Assembly (NCBI RefSeq): GCF_014698965.1
Contig: NZ_JACXAE010000104.1
Location: 1-64,000, forward strand
Length of the DNA: 64,000 bases
Direction of reading: 5' to 3'
Source: Iningainema tapete BLCC-T55
Lineage (GTDB): Bacteria > Cyanobacteriota > Cyanobacteriia > Cyanobacteriales > Nostocaceae
Shown: positions 25,457 through 34,316 of the stretch, in pieces
How the letters are laid out: every line of letters starts with the position of its first letter
Position numbering within the stretch: position 1 is the first letter of the stretch
Translations under genes and position numbers: made by a program
The notes under the pieces: generated by a model
Databases searched by the model: none
The model's input: only the letters and a program-made list of their open reading frames with translations
What the model was told of the DNA's origin: nothing

Positions 25457-25843
25457 TTATTTTAGTTCTACTCGCTTGAATTTCAACTTTATTGCCCCTT
25501 TGCCGCCTGCTTTTACACCATTACCAATTAACTTAACTTGCCCTTCACCGCTAATTTCTACCGATAATTCAATTTCGTCTAACTGCACAAGAGAGTTAGC
25601 ATTAGCTTGACGCTCAGCACGAGCAAATATCCGTCCTACAACTTGTACAAAATGAGACATTTCTTGTTCTAACTTTTCAACGCTAACCTTAACTGCATCT
25701 CCTACTCCTTTTGAGCCACTAGGTTCTGTTTCATCTCCCCAATCTCCTCCTCTGCTAATCCCGCCCTTAGTACCATCAGGGATAGTTATTTGAGGAGTAT
25801 CATCAGTCACAATCCAAATAGTATCTTCTGGTCTTTCTGACAT
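25457..25843 (-). CDS. Pepco/Trypco-like protease-associated protein, 128 aa
   Basis: A 128-residue protein: a Gly/Asp-rich disordered N-terminus (about 1-45), a helix (VEKLEQEMSHFVQVVGRIFARAE) and a C-terminal beta sheet (ELSVEISGEGQVKLIGNG, then GAIKLKFKRV). This layout fits the small Pepco/Trypco domains found next to caspase- and trypsin-type effectors in NTP-dependent bacterial conflict systems (family memory). It overlaps no gene but ends 1 base before the caspase start, so the two are co-translated. Probably an adaptor or regulator of the protease. Confidence 0.6.
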   Translation of the reverse strand: MSERPEDTIWIVTDDTPQITIPDGTKGGISRGGDWGDETEPSGSKGVGDAVKVSVEKLEQEMSHFVQVVGRIFARAERQANANSLVQLDEIELSVEISGEGQVKLIGNGVKAGGKGAIKLKFKRVELK

Positions 25844-25917
25844 AAGTACTTGAGGTATATGGTAAGCTTTTAGTTAACTTGATTTATAAGTAGCAAAGTT
25901 ATTAATATAGTAAGTAT

Positions 25918-26066
25918 TTATACTTTTGTTTCCTTTAAAGGAGGTACTTCATTAGCCTTTAACCATTGCTCAATCATTTCTGCTACCACTTGGCTCATCT
26001 TCAGCCCACGTATAGCACAGGCTGCATGAAACCTTTTTTCGTGTCGTCTGCGATACTAATGTGCAT
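25918..26066 (-). pseudogene. Small RHH (ParG/CopG-like) gene, frameshifted copy
   Basis: Starts MHISIADDTKK like the intact 39-codon gene at 60323-60442, then loses one base in the stretch after AAAAAA and stops early. Correcting it restores an ACAIRGLKMSQVVAEMIEQW ribbon-helix-helix pattern followed by a longer tail to 25918. It lies upstream of the Pepco-like gene on the same strand, in the same relative place as the intact copy before the CHAT-GUN4 gene. Confidence 0.7.
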
Positions 26067-26687
26067 AGTTATTACAGATAATATGCTGCTTTGAAACAGT
26101 ATCCATAAACATTGCTACAAATGGACAAGATACGATTCCAGATAAATATTAGCAATTCAAGCAGATTTTTGATAGTCAGGTGAGACGCTCGTTGATTGGC
26201 GATCGCAATTATCCGCCCCTTGCAATCGCCGTCCCTACACTCACTCAACCAGAGCGCCACACACAGCATTTGGTTCTTAAAGGGTTCATTTGATTTGGAG
26301 TGCCGAGGGCGATGTCTTCAACAATTTGCCACTCTGGGTTTACGCATAGTTCAAGGAGAGCAATGGAACAGCGACGGGCTGGGCTACTGTGTAGGCGAGC
26401 GCCTCGTCAAATCGGTAGCGAGTATTTTAACCAGAGGCGATCGGCTACACCAAGATTAAGATGAATCCCTGCTTCTTCTAACGCCTGTAGTACTTCTAAA
26501 GGAATTGTGCTGTAATGGCTGCTTTTTGAGTTGTCCTCTTTTTGGACGCCAACTTCTGTTGTTTATGCTAATAAACTAACAACAACAGTGTTTGTGTCCG
26601 TTTCATGGTTATCTGTACGTTGAACTACCCTCCATGCCTTCATCATTGCTTATAATTAAAATGTCATTATTTTGGAGTCAAGAGAAA
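26067..26687. other. Gene-poor region shared with the second GUN4 island
   Basis: About 620 bases with no intact gene. 26067-26270 aligns in reverse with about 60120-60322 (shared ATACTGTTTCAAAGCAGC and GATCGCCAATC words). 26480-26687 aligns in reverse with 58755-58970 and 59708-59830, including the TumA promoter region (GTGTCCGTTTCATGGTTA). Between them lies a minus-strand gene remnant. The duplicated non-coding flanks show that the two islands derive from one segment. Confidence 0.6.
26407..26557 (-). pseudogene. Unidentified gene remnant, about 50 codons
   Basis: An open minus-strand frame without start codon, reading TEVGVQKEDNSKSS, then YSTIPLEVLQALEEAGIHL, and stopping at 26407. The coding-like helix suggests the end of a real protein that I do not recognise. 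A diverged partial copy on the plus strand (about 58885-58990) carries a 4-base insertion, so both are decayed. Confidence 0.4.
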
Positions 26688-26918
26688 ATGCGTAAGCAAA
26701 CTATTCAATATACGTCATCATTAGATGCTCTGGTTGCAGTTACCAAGCGACTTAGTGTATATGAGAATCAGCAAAAAATGAACTCTGAAGATTTTTTTCA
26801 TAAATACAATCAAGGAATGTTATCAGATGATATTCTATTTATAGAATGGGCAAATGATTACCGTCATTACTTAGCTTTGCGTCAAGAAATAGAACAGAGA
26901 TTGAATGATGCTGCCTAA
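26688..26918 (+). CDS. Putative antitoxin of TumE-type TA pair, copy 1
   Basis: A 76-residue protein (MRKQTIQYTSSLDALVAVTK...) with helical LVAVTKRLSVYENQQKM and a FIEWANDYRHYLALRQEIE helix. It overlaps the TumE-type gene by 14 bases (ATGATGCTGCCTAA), the arrangement expected of an antitoxin-toxin operon. A nearly identical copy (only a few changes) is encoded at 59481-59711 on the other strand, and a third copy survives only as promoter plus 14 codons at 58713-58757. An upstream in-frame extension to 26592 is not used. The antitoxin role is inferred from position. Confidence 0.75.
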   Translation: MRKQTIQYTSSLDALVAVTKRLSVYENQQKMNSEDFFHKYNQGMLSDDILFIEWANDYRHYLALRQEIEQRLNDAA

Positions 26919-27300
26919 CATACTGTCTGATTACCTTGAGCAAGTGGAACAAGGAATTATTCAATGTGAAAATGTTTATGTAGAACGTTACGAAGAAGAA
27001 ATTTTAACATCACAACGAGCTAATTTAAGAATTAGATTGCGCTTCAATCAAAAATATTTATTGGAAATAAACGAAGCTATATCAGTCACGGGAAATCAGT
27101 TGAAATTTCTCGATTATCGTTACCATTTTCAAGATGAACGAAATTGCCTGGTTTTTCGTTATGATAGTACACCTCACTTTCCCAATCTCCCTACTTTTCC
27201 ACATCACAAGCATTTACCATATGATGTCGTCAGTTCTGATAAACCTGAAATTACTCAAGTACTAAAAGAAGTAACAGAGTTATTGAGATCCGAAGTTTGA
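26905..27300 (+). CDS. TumE-family (DUF6516) toxin-like protein
   Basis: A 131-residue protein of the TumE/DUF6516 type: LRIRLRFNQKYLLEINEAI strands, the YRYHFQDERNCLVFRYDSTPH core and the family hallmark PNLPTFPHHKHLP. TumE toxins form TA pairs with a small partner; mechanism not well defined. The start may be 26905 or 26908, both overlapping the antitoxin stop. This copy is intact, whereas the paralogue at 59097-59491 carries two frameshifts. A repeat-borne terminator follows. Confidence 0.75.
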   Translation: MMLPNILSDYLEQVEQGIIQCENVYVERYEEEILTSQRANLRIRLRFNQKYLLEINEAISVTGNQLKFLDYRYHFQDERNCLVFRYDSTPHFPNLPTFPHHKHLPYDVVSSDKPEITQVLKEVTELLRSEV

Positions 27301-27344
27301 GTAGCATTACTGAGCCAGAATACACAACCGCTGGCATGACTTTT

Positions 27345-27436
27345 GACGATTGATCCCCCCAACCCCCCGATAAATTGGGGGGCAGATTTCTTCGGGTGTG
27401 TTAACTAGGAGTACGGCATCATGCCGATTTTTTTAG
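27345..27436. repeat. C-rich dispersed repeat with terminator, copy 2 (between TumE and usher)
   Basis: Second copy of the element at 21852. The main stem is CCCCCC...GGGGGG (about 27363-27382); the distal part is CGGCA-TCA-TGCCG (27414-27426) followed by A and seven T, a good terminator for the rightward TumE operon. The T-run touches the stop codon of the leftward usher gene at 27433. Confidence 0.8.
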
Positions 27437-30228
27437 GGTTGTTTGAGATTAAGTTCTTGAAAAGCCTCGGAAGACTCTTCTAATTTTAAATTGCCAACAG
27501 ATTTACCGTTTACTTGTAGCGTGTAGTCACCTTGTTGTAAATCCAAGTAATATACTCCAGCACCGTTGGTGACGGAAAATTTCCGTTTTCCCTCAGGTTT
27601 TATGGCTTCTACTCTTGCGCCAACAACAGCATTTCCTTGGGAATCGCTGACAACTCCTGATCGCGTGTAGGAGCGAATTAGTGGTATCATTACAGGTGTG
27701 TAGCTCCCAGCAACAACATCAATCGCCAACGCATCAGTTGTAGCTTGCCAGTCGTTCGGAAAACCCGCAGGATCAAGATCGAGGCGATAAGTTCCAGGTT
27801 GGAGACGTATGCTAATGCGATCGCCTCTAATTTCATGTTGCCAGGACTTAATTGATCTATTATTAATCGTGAGCAGCAACTCAGAATTTTTTGTATAAAA
27901 TTTTTCACCAAAGTCTCGTCTACCGTTATTATTACGGTCAAAGAAAGGCTGAATCAACAAACCACCTTGAGTGCGAAAGTATTCTAAAAGACGATCGCCA
28001 GGATTAATACCTGCTTGCAAACCCAAGCTAGAAACTAAATCTACACTGAAAGTGGCTTCATCAGAAGTCACAGAAACACCTTGATAACGTCCCCGCAACA
28101 TCAAACCTGGTAGCACGGTGGTTCCTACTGTGGCAATTATTCCTGTACCCTGAGAACCCATCCCACAACCAAGCTGTGCTTCAAAAAGATAATTACCATC
28201 TATTGCTCGTTGTTCAGAACGATACCGCCAACCTAAAGTAAGCAAACTATCACTACGATTTTGGCTGCGGGTTTCATAGTTGAGAAGTAACAAATGTCCT
28301 GAATTGAAAAAGCTGCCTGGAGACAAATTGTAGGTAAGTTCGGAGAAAGTACCAATTTCATTACCCCGTTGTGTTAGTTCCAAGCTACCCAGACGTTGTA
28401 GCAAATTCCACCGCAAACGGTTTTCAGTATCGAGACTGACACGGGCAAAAGTAAAGGCGTTTCTACCACTCAAGTTAATTTGCACCCCCCCACCAGTAGC
28501 ATCGCGAGTGTCAGTAGTAGCGAATAAACTGAAGCTAGGAGCGACATTCCAATTAACATTCAAACGACTGGAAATGCGATCGCTTGTCAATGCAGCACTA
28601 AACTGAGAGGATGGATCGTAGCGAATATCTGCTATGACATCCAAGTTACCACCAGCAAGTGCTGAGACTGCTACTTGTAACGGAAAATTTGCGGGACGAT
28701 AGAATAATTCCGCCATTCCTTTGATCGACTCGTCATAAACTCCCCCCACACCTACCGTTAAATTTTCTGATAAACCCCATCTTCCGGCAATTCCACCTCT
28801 AAAATCCGCAAATCCCAACAAACCGGGGTGAGAAATATCCCGTCGCCACCCACCAGAAGCAACCCAAGCCGAAGCACCACCAGGAATCTGCCCTGGTACT
28901 GTAGTATAGGTGGCTTGGCGAATTTCTGGTTGTGCTGTCAGTCGTCCTTCAGGATAAAGTAAGACGCGGTAGTTGCTACCAAAAGATTGATCTTTACTTT
29001 TGATATTTTCAAAGCGGTAAATACCAGAAGAATCAACTAACACCTCAGCAATCACGCGATCGCCAAAAGCTTCTGCTAATCTTACTAAAGTACCAGGTTC
29101 TGCCCTACCTGCGATCGTGCGTCCAATTTGCGCTGCTTGCAACCGTTGGCGGGGATCAAAAGAACTACCACCGAAAGATTGTTGAGGAGTAAACCCCTGT
29201 CGTTGAATTAAAGTAAAGCCCCAATAATCCCCGCCTCCTTGATACCAAAAAGTCGGTTGAGAACCAAAAACATAATCAGCTTGATTAGTTTGTCGCAAAA
29301 ACTGCGCTTCAGCAATATTCCAAGTTTGCTGATTTTGCAAGGTTGGTTGGGAGGCATGGATGAACCATGAACCGCCAAAAGCTGTACCAACAGCAAGCAA
29401 ATCACCACTGAAGCTTGGTGATGTAGTTGCAGTACCGCTACCATTTACCTTTTGCTCAACTGCTGCCACATTAAATCTTCCTGGTTGGAAGTGTGGCAAT
29501 CCTTCTAATATAATAGGAGTCTCTGTTTCCGCCAATGGGGTATTAGATTTATTTATCCAAGGTACTTCTAGGACAATTGCATACTCGTTGATGTTAAATT
29601 CAGCTTGAACACCAAACAAAGTTTGTAAGTCTTGAATGGAAAAAACTAGTCCTATTTCGGGATCGGTATACAGTTTTTTCGGATCGATACGAGTGACAAT
29701 ACCAGGCGATCGCACTTCTAACTGACCATCTGGTAATGTTGTAACATTGAGTTTTAACGCTTGAATTACAGCATCGTAAGGCAAAAGCCAATTTTCAAAG
29801 TTAATTGCACGGGAACCATCTTCTTTCCCCCGCACTAAAACGCTGGGATTCACATTACGTTTACCCACAGTTACACCCACCGGAATTATAGTTAATTCAT
29901 TTATGTTGTTTGTGATTTCATCTGCTGGGATAGGCGTTATGGATGGATTAGCAACTGCTGGGGTGACAATAAGAAGCCAAAAGGTGAAAGGTAAAAACCA
30001 CGTTCGCCATTGATTTAAATCAATGGCTAATAGCCGAAGTCCTCTGAAGAGGAATGTATAATTAGTCCACTTTAGTGGGCAACAGATTTTTACCACCCAA
30101 CCCCCCTTATAAAGGGGGGCAAGAAGGAATCGTGTGTAGCCAGCTTTTGGTGAAATGGTATTATTTATTCCCTGGTGGGATGAGCTATTTACCGGAAACC
30201 GCCGTAATGGGCTATTTAGTAACCGCAT
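27433..30228 (-). CDS. Outer-membrane usher (FimD/PapC-like) of a chaperone-usher pilus system
   Basis: A protein of about 900 residues. A signal peptide core (WFLPFTFWLLIVTPAVA) is followed by an N-terminal chaperone-binding region, a long beta-barrel with alternating Tyr/Phe/Arg strands (about 280-760), a plug-like segment with RNNNGRRDFGE, and C-terminal domains (GDRISIRLQPGTYRLDLDPAG; VVGARVEAIKPEGKRKFSVTNGAGVYYLDL). It would secrete and assemble the pilins encoded upstream. The frame is open to 30306, inside the chaperone gene; ATG 30228 overlaps the chaperone stop, and GTG 30096 is another option. The stretch from 30228 to about 30005 is repeat-derived, so the true start is uncertain. 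Confidence 0.82.
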   Translation of the reverse strand: MRLLNSPLRRFPVNSSSHQGINNTISPKAGYTRFLLAPLYKGGWVVKICCPLKWTNYTFLFRGLRLLAIDLNQWRTWFLPFTFWLLIVTPAVANPSITPIPADEITNNINELTIIPVGVTVGKRNVNPSVLVRGKEDGSRAINFENWLLPYDAVIQALKLNVTTLPDGQLEVRSPGIVTRIDPKKLYTDPEIGLVFSIQDLQTLFGVQAEFNINEYAIVLEVPWINKSNTPLAETETPIILEGLPHFQPGRFNVAAVEQKVNGSGTATTSPSFSGDLLAVGTAFGGSWFIHASQPTLQNQQTWNIAEAQFLRQTNQADYVFGSQPTFWYQGGGDYWGFTLIQRQGFTPQQSFGGSSFDPRQRLQAAQIGRTIAGRAEPGTLVRLAEAFGDRVIAEVLVDSSGIYRFENIKSKDQSFGSNYRVLLYPEGRLTAQPEIRQATYTTVPGQIPGGASAWVASGGWRRDISHPGLLGFADFRGGIAGRWGLSENLTVGVGGVYDESIKGMAELFYRPANFPLQVAVSALAGGNLDVIADIRYDPSSQFSAALTSDRISSRLNVNWNVAPSFSLFATTDTRDATGGGVQINLSGRNAFTFARVSLDTENRLRWNLLQRLGSLELTQRGNEIGTFSELTYNLSPGSFFNSGHLLLLNYETRSQNRSDSLLTLGWRYRSEQRAIDGNYLFEAQLGCGMGSQGTGIIATVGTTVLPGLMLRGRYQGVSVTSDEATFSVDLVSSLGLQAGINPGDRLLEYFRTQGGLLIQPFFDRNNNGRRDFGEKFYTKNSELLLTINNRSIKSWQHEIRGDRISIRLQPGTYRLDLDPAGFPNDWQATTDALAIDVVAGSYTPVMIPLIRSYTRSGVVSDSQGNAVVGARVEAIKPEGKRKFSVTNGAGVYYLDLQQGDYTLQVNGKSVGNLKLEESSEAFQELNLKQP
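30006..30119. repeat. Cluster of four palindromes between chaperone and usher genes
   Basis: A perfect 22-base palindrome GCCATTGATTTAAATCAATGGC (30006-30027, two identical halves), then TCCTCT-GA-AGAGGA (30040-30053), CCACT-TT-AGTGG (30067-30078) and CCCCCCTT-ATA-AAGGGGGG (30101-30119). The last resembles the C-rich repeat at 21869 and 27363. In RNA the cluster would fold strongly just upstream of the usher coding region and overlap its predicted N-terminus, so it may lower usher expression relative to pilins and chaperone. Confidence 0.75.
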
Positions 30229-31027
30229 TCTGAGCAGGGATGGTAAAATTGACATTGAATGGCAGCTTAGTTTTTTCCTTATCTTCACCCCATACCAACT
30301 CACCACTTAGCTGATATGTACCGGAGGCAAGGGCTTGTTCTTTGCCTGGGAAATTTAATAAGAAGTGGCGATCGCTTTGTGCAACAACAGCATTTGCATC
30401 TACCTGCCCAGTTTTAACAACAGTTTCCCCACGGCGTAGCGTCCAATTTAAACTTGGGCGGGCAGTTGCTTTACCACTATTGCGAACTAGTAGCTGAATT
30501 TGCTTTTGCTGTGTGTTGAAGCTAGCACTATCTACGGCTAAGTTAGGAGAAAAATTACCTTTTCTGACATAGAACGTTACGCCAATCCGCGCAACTAAAC
30601 TAACGTTATTGCCAGCATTATCCTTTGCATCGCTAAGAGTTTCATTAAACACCACAGCTCGATATTCGCCATCTGCTAGACTAGGCGCTAACTGACTGAT
30701 GAGGCGTACCCGCCGACTTTCCCCTGGCTGAATAGTTAATTCACGGGGGGAGAATTGTAGATATGGTGTGAGGTTGTTGGGACTATTGGCAGGTAAGCTT
30801 TGAAACCCGGTATCGCGGTTATAGGTGAAAGGTTCAGCGTAAACGCGCACGCGATTCGGAGTGTTGCTGGTATTTGTGATTGTAATCATGCCTTGGGCTT
30901 GCCCGCGATCGGCTTTAGCTTCAATCACTAGTGGAGAAACACTGACTTGTGCAGAAGCTTTACCACAAAGAAGCAAGCTAGATAAGCAAGCCCCCACTAC
31001 CAGTAAAATCCTATAGTTGCGAACCAT
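30212..31027 (-). CDS. Periplasmic pilus chaperone (PapD/CsuC-like)
   Basis: About 271 residues: signal peptide (LLVVGACLSSLLLCGKASAQ), then two immunoglobulin-like domains. The first has VSPLVIEAKADRGQAQGMITITNTSNTPNRVRVYAEPF and the RRVRLI strand used in donor-strand complementation; the second starts around YVRKGNFSPNLAV. It would bind pilin subunits in the periplasm and pass them to the usher. An in-frame ATG at 31075 is possible but 31027 leaves a standard signal peptide. The upstream pilin gene ends 64 bases before this start. Confidence 0.82.
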   Translation of the reverse strand: MVRNYRILLVVGACLSSLLLCGKASAQVSVSPLVIEAKADRGQAQGMITITNTSNTPNRVRVYAEPFTYNRDTGFQSLPANSPNNLTPYLQFSPRELTIQPGESRRVRLISQLAPSLADGEYRAVVFNETLSDAKDNAGNNVSLVARIGVTFYVRKGNFSPNLAVDSASFNTQQKQIQLLVRNSGKATARPSLNWTLRRGETVVKTGQVDANAVVAQSDRHFLLNFPGKEQALASGTYQLSGELVWGEDKEKTKLPFNVNFTIPAQNAVTK

Positions 31028-31090
31028 ATTTACGGTACGATTATATTCATCACGACCTACATATGGTTCCCTCATCTTGTAGAAAAATTA

Positions 31091-31588
31091 CTACGGTGTG
31101 ATTGTTAAAGTAACTTTATATGCGTAGTTACCAGGCGGTAAATAACTATTAGAAGCGCTTTCTACTCCCATGTGAACAGTTAGTGGTGTTGCACCAGAAG
31201 GGAGAAACAAAGGACCAGTAGGACCACTAAAAGAACCAAAGCCGGTTCCTGTACTACCAAAAGGTGACTCAACTATCGCCCCTGATAAACCTCCGGAAGG
31301 TCCTCCTGTTTGAATTGGAGCAGATATCATCAGGTTAGCTGGTTCGTTGCAACTGACAATAACTTGACCTGGAGAGCCTCCTGGAACTAAGGAACTTATT
31401 TTAGAAGCACCTTGTCCATTACCAAATCCACCGTCAGCTGCTAACACACCACCAGTAGGAGTGCCAAAGTTGCATTTACCTTGCACAGTTCCGGAAAAGT
31501 TAATATCAACACTTTGTGCAAAGGCTTTGGGTGCAATAGCGGCAGTACTTGCAATTACCAAAGCACAGGAAAGTAAACGGCGAATCAT
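31091..31588 (-). CDS. Secreted pilin-like protein, SCPU/Csu type, with cysteine pair
   Basis: A 165-residue protein with signal peptide ending PKAFAQ, mature start SVDINFSGTVQGKCNFG and terminal TYAYKVTLTITP-like strand (YAYKVTLTITP). Two cysteines (QGKC and VSC) could form the disulfide usual in chaperone-usher pilins. Gly/Ser/Pro-rich loops dominate. Paralogous to the next gene (same SVD-F-GTV opening and TLTITP ending). Operon with chaperone and usher downstream. Confidence 0.75.
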   Translation of the reverse strand: MIRRLLSCALVIASTAAIAPKAFAQSVDINFSGTVQGKCNFGTPTGGVLAADGGFGNGQGASKISSLVPGGSPGQVIVSCNEPANLMISAPIQTGGPSGGLSGAIVESPFGSTGTGFGSFSGPTGPLFLPSGATPLTVHMGVESASNSYLPPGNYAYKVTLTITP

Positions 31589-31634
31589 ATAAAAACTCTC
31601 CTTGAGTAAATAAATCGTGAATACGGTTAAATGG

Positions 31635-32114
31635 TTATGGAGTGATAGTTAAGGTAAGGCCGTAAGTATAGGTTCCTGGGGCAAACTCTTCAGGTCGCTC
31701 TACCAAAAAATCTACCTGTAAATTGGTGTTACCTGTAGGTAAAGCTGCGGTTCCTCCAGCAACATCACTCCTAACGCTAGTTGAACCAAACTGGAGAAAT
31801 CCTATATGGGTGGTTCCAACAGGATCGGGGGTAGGTCCAGATACTAAGTGGGGAGGTGAAATAGTGATTTTGGCAGGTGTGCTAGACTGAACGCTAATTG
31901 TAGTTGGAGCTACTGACTTAAAGGTTTTCCCGTTACTACCAGAATCGCCAGAAGATGTTGGTTCTGCGGTACTGAATATAGGAATGCTAAAAGTAGCTTG
32001 AGCGGGAACTGTTCCGTTAAAGGGAACGTCTACACTTTGAGCTAGTGCTGCTTGATCGAAAATAATCGAGCTTGTTATTAACAAGCTAGAGGTGAAAGCG
32101 AAACGGTAAAACAT
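31635..32114 (-). CDS. Secreted pilin-like protein, SCPU/Csu type, without cysteines
   Basis: A 159-residue paralogue of the neighbouring pilin: signal peptide ending AALAQ, mature start SVDVPFNGTVPAQATFS, final strand YTYGLTLTITP. No cysteine in the mature part, unlike its neighbour, so it lacks the disulfide and may be a tip or minor subunit. First gene of the leftward pilus operon; the promoter should lie in 32115-32275. Confidence 0.72.
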   Translation of the reverse strand: MFYRFAFTSSLLITSSIIFDQAALAQSVDVPFNGTVPAQATFSIPIFSTAEPTSSGDSGSNGKTFKSVAPTTISVQSSTPAKITISPPHLVSGPTPDPVGTTHIGFLQFGSTSVRSDVAGGTAALPTGNTNLQVDFLVERPEEFAPGTYTYGLTLTITP

Positions 32115-32275
32115 GAGGAAATTGCCTTATTGCTCAGCTTAGTCCTACATCAGTACCATACTTTCAGAATAGCTACCAAACTATGATATGGCTATAGTAA
32201 TAATACGTAAATAAATTTGGGTAAAATCAATCCCGGCAAGAACCGTAGGGACACGGCTAGCCTTTGCCCCTACCC

Positions 32276-32884
32276 CTAAACCATTTGCTCTAAGCGCTGA
32301 AAATCACATTGCACCTCATTAAATAAAGTTTTATTGTGAGGATCTGTTTTCAAAGCTTTTTTGAGGTAAATTCTGGCTTTGTGCAGTTGTTTATTAGCGA
32401 TTAATATTCTTCCCCAACGTTGATAAACAATTGCTTGCCACTGGCGCACTTCCGCATCTTCTGGTAAACGATCTGCTAATGCTTCAGATAGTGCGATCGC
32501 CTGATGATACCTTTTTTCTTTCAAAAACCGCTGCAACTGTTCATAAGTTTTCCACTTTAACCGCTGTTCTATTTCTACTATATTAGGCGGTTTTGGTTTG
32601 GGCTTTTCTGGTGTTTTTGTCGCTGCTTGCCGTTGCGTTGTCTTTGCTTGTTGAGATTCAGTGACTAACGTCTGCCTTGCTGGAGATATTTCTTCTTTTG
32701 GTACTACCTGCAACAGCACCTTGTATGCCTCGGTTAGGGCAATAAACTTTTCTTTAGCTTTGTTGTCACCTGGGTTAATATCGGGATGATACCGATGTGC
32801 CAATCGACGGTAAGAAGTTTTGATGTCGGTAAAAGAAGCTCCCGACCTTAAACCCAATAAACGGTAGTAATCTCCAAGATCCAT
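32276..32884 (-). CDS. J-domain (DnaJ-like) protein with TPR-like C-terminus
   Basis: A 202-residue protein. Residues 1-65 are a J domain (DYYRLLGLRSGASFTDIKTSYRRLAHRYHPD with intact HPD) that stimulates DnaK ATPase. A Lys/Pro linker follows, then a helical TPR-like region (YHQAIALSEALADRLPEDAEVRQWQAIVYQRWG ... KARIYLKKALKTDP). A common cyanobacterial co-chaperone layout. No GrpE or DnaK gene is adjacent. Confidence 0.85.
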   Translation of the reverse strand: MDLGDYYRLLGLRSGASFTDIKTSYRRLAHRYHPDINPGDNKAKEKFIALTEAYKVLLQVVPKEEISPARQTLVTESQQAKTTQRQAATKTPEKPKPKPPNIVEIEQRLKWKTYEQLQRFLKEKRYHQAIALSEALADRLPEDAEVRQWQAIVYQRWGRILIANKQLHKARIYLKKALKTDPHNKTLFNEVQCDFQRLEQMV

Positions 32885-32988
32885 CTTGAACTTTTATCAA
32901 GCCTAAATATTAGCTATCAGCTATTTTAATCATAATGACTCAATTTGGAATGTAAAGTTCACTCATTACAGTTTTTGCCCCATTACCT

Positions 32989-33017
32989 GTAGAGACGTTC
33001 CGCCGGAACGTCTCTAC
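32989..33017. repeat. GTAGAGACG palindrome family, copy B (3' of clpP)
   Basis: A perfect 14-1-14 inverted repeat: GTAGAGACGTTCCG, C, CGGAACGTCTCTAC. It lies 5 bases beyond the clpP stop codon (33023) in the direction of clpP transcription and could terminate the clpR-clpP operon. Confidence 0.8.
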
Positions 33018-33022
33018 GAATT

Positions 33023-33616
33023 TTAAACGCGCTCTTCAATCACGCGATCAACTAAACCGTATTCCTTCGCTTCTTGAGCGGACATGAAAAAGTCACGATC
33101 CATGTCTTTCTCAATTTTAGACAAAGCCTGACCAGTATTGTTAGCGTAAATGTTGTTCAACTGGTGACGAATGCGGATAATTTCTCTTGCCTCAATTTCA
33201 ATATCGGTTGCTTGTCCCCGAGTACCACCAGAAGGCTGGTGAATCATAATCCGTGAATGAGGCAAAGCCAGTCGTTTACCTTTGGTTCCACCAGCTAACA
33301 GGAACGATCCCATCGAAGCTGCTAAACCGACACAAATGGTGACCACATCTGATTTGATGTGCTGCATTGTATCATAAATTGCCAAGCCAGATGTGACCAT
33401 CCCACCAGGAGAGTTAATGTATAGAAAAATATCCTTTCCTGGATCTTCAGAATCGAGATATAGCATGATGGCGATGATTTCGTTGGCAACTTTATCATCT
33501 ACTTCTTCGCCAAGAAAGATGATGCGATCGCGTGCCAGACGGCTGTAAATATGAATCCATTGTGTATACTGTTCCCCTGGCAAGCGGTAGGGGACACTGG
33601 GATAGCCAATAGGCAT
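33023..33616 (-). CDS. clpP: ATP-dependent Clp protease proteolytic subunit ClpP
   Basis: A 197-residue serine protease subunit. Catalytic Ser101 (GLAASMGSF) and His126 (RIMIHQP) are present, with the MDRDFFMSA block for the Asp. The open frame reaches 33715 but ATG 33616 gives the usual cyanobacterial start [15 protein letters not shown]. The clpR gene ends 37 bases upstream on the same strand; in Synechococcus such a pair forms the essential mixed ClpP3/ClpR core. Confidence 0.93.
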   Translation of the reverse strand: MPIGYPSVPYRLPGEQYTQWIHIYSRLARDRIIFLGEEVDDKVANEIIAIMLYLDSEDPGKDIFLYINSPGGMVTSGLAIYDTMQHIKSDVVTICVGLAASMGSFLLAGGTKGKRLALPHSRIMIHQPSGGTRGQATDIEIEAREIIRIRHQLNNIYANNTGQALSKIEKDMDRDFFMSAQEAKEYGLVDRVIEERV

Positions 33617-33653
33617 TTTGATACTCCGTTGTAGCTGTAGGAAAAAATAATAT

Positions 33654-34316
33654 TTAAAGAACTCCAGAGGGTACTGGAGGATGGGCGAGTTCTTCTTTCT
33701 CAAAAACTCTGTCAATCAAACCATATTCCACAGCTAGCTTAGGTGTGATGTAGAATAGGCGATCCATATCCTTCTCAATTCTTTCTTTAGTTTGCCCAGT
33801 ATTAAGAGCGAGGATTTCTACCATTGTCGCCTTATTTGCTAATACTTCTTTAGCCCGGATCTGAATATCAGTTGCTTGACCTTGAGCATAGCTCTTCGGC
33901 TGGTGGAGAATAATAGAAGCGTTGGGCAAACTGGCACGACAACCCTTTGTGCCTGCACTCAGGAGCATAGCTGCCATCCCCATCGCTGAACCGATACAAA
34001 TCGTATGGATAGGAGGCTTAATATACTTTATTGTATCATATATAGCGAAGGCTTCAGTTTCAAAGCCCACGGGATCGCCACTATAACCGGATGTGCCAGT
34101 AGAGTTGATGTAAATTTTAATTGGTTTTTCTGGATCGTCTGACTGCAAATAAAGTAGTTCAGCGATGATCAGCTTAGTTACTTCTGGAACCAGTGGAGTT
34201 CCCAAATAGACAATTCGCTCCTTTAATAACAAGGAGGGTAAATCTGGCGGTGGTGTGCGGTAGAAGTTATCGCCGTAGTAAGGGGCTTGAACAGCCTTGA
34301 TGGGGGAAATGTCCAT
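33654..34316 (-). CDS. clpR: Clp protease subunit ClpR (catalytically inactive ClpP paralogue)
   Basis: A 220-residue ClpP-like protein. The nucleophile position, normally Ser in the GxAASMG motif, reads GSAMGMAA, so the Ser is Gly; the following IILHQP His is kept. This is the ClpR hallmark of cyanobacteria and plastids. It assembles with ClpP3 from the downstream gene. Operon order clpR-clpP is conserved in cyanobacteria. Confidence 0.93.
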   Translation of the reverse strand: MDISPIKAVQAPYYGDNFYRTPPPDLPSLLLKERIVYLGTPLVPEVTKLIIAELLYLQSDDPEKPIKIYINSTGTSGYSGDPVGFETEAFAIYDTIKYIKPPIHTICIGSAMGMAAMLLSAGTKGCRASLPNASIILHQPKSYAQGQATDIQIRAKEVLANKATMVEILALNTGQTKERIEKDMDRLFYITPKLAVEYGLIDRVFEKEELAHPPVPSGVL

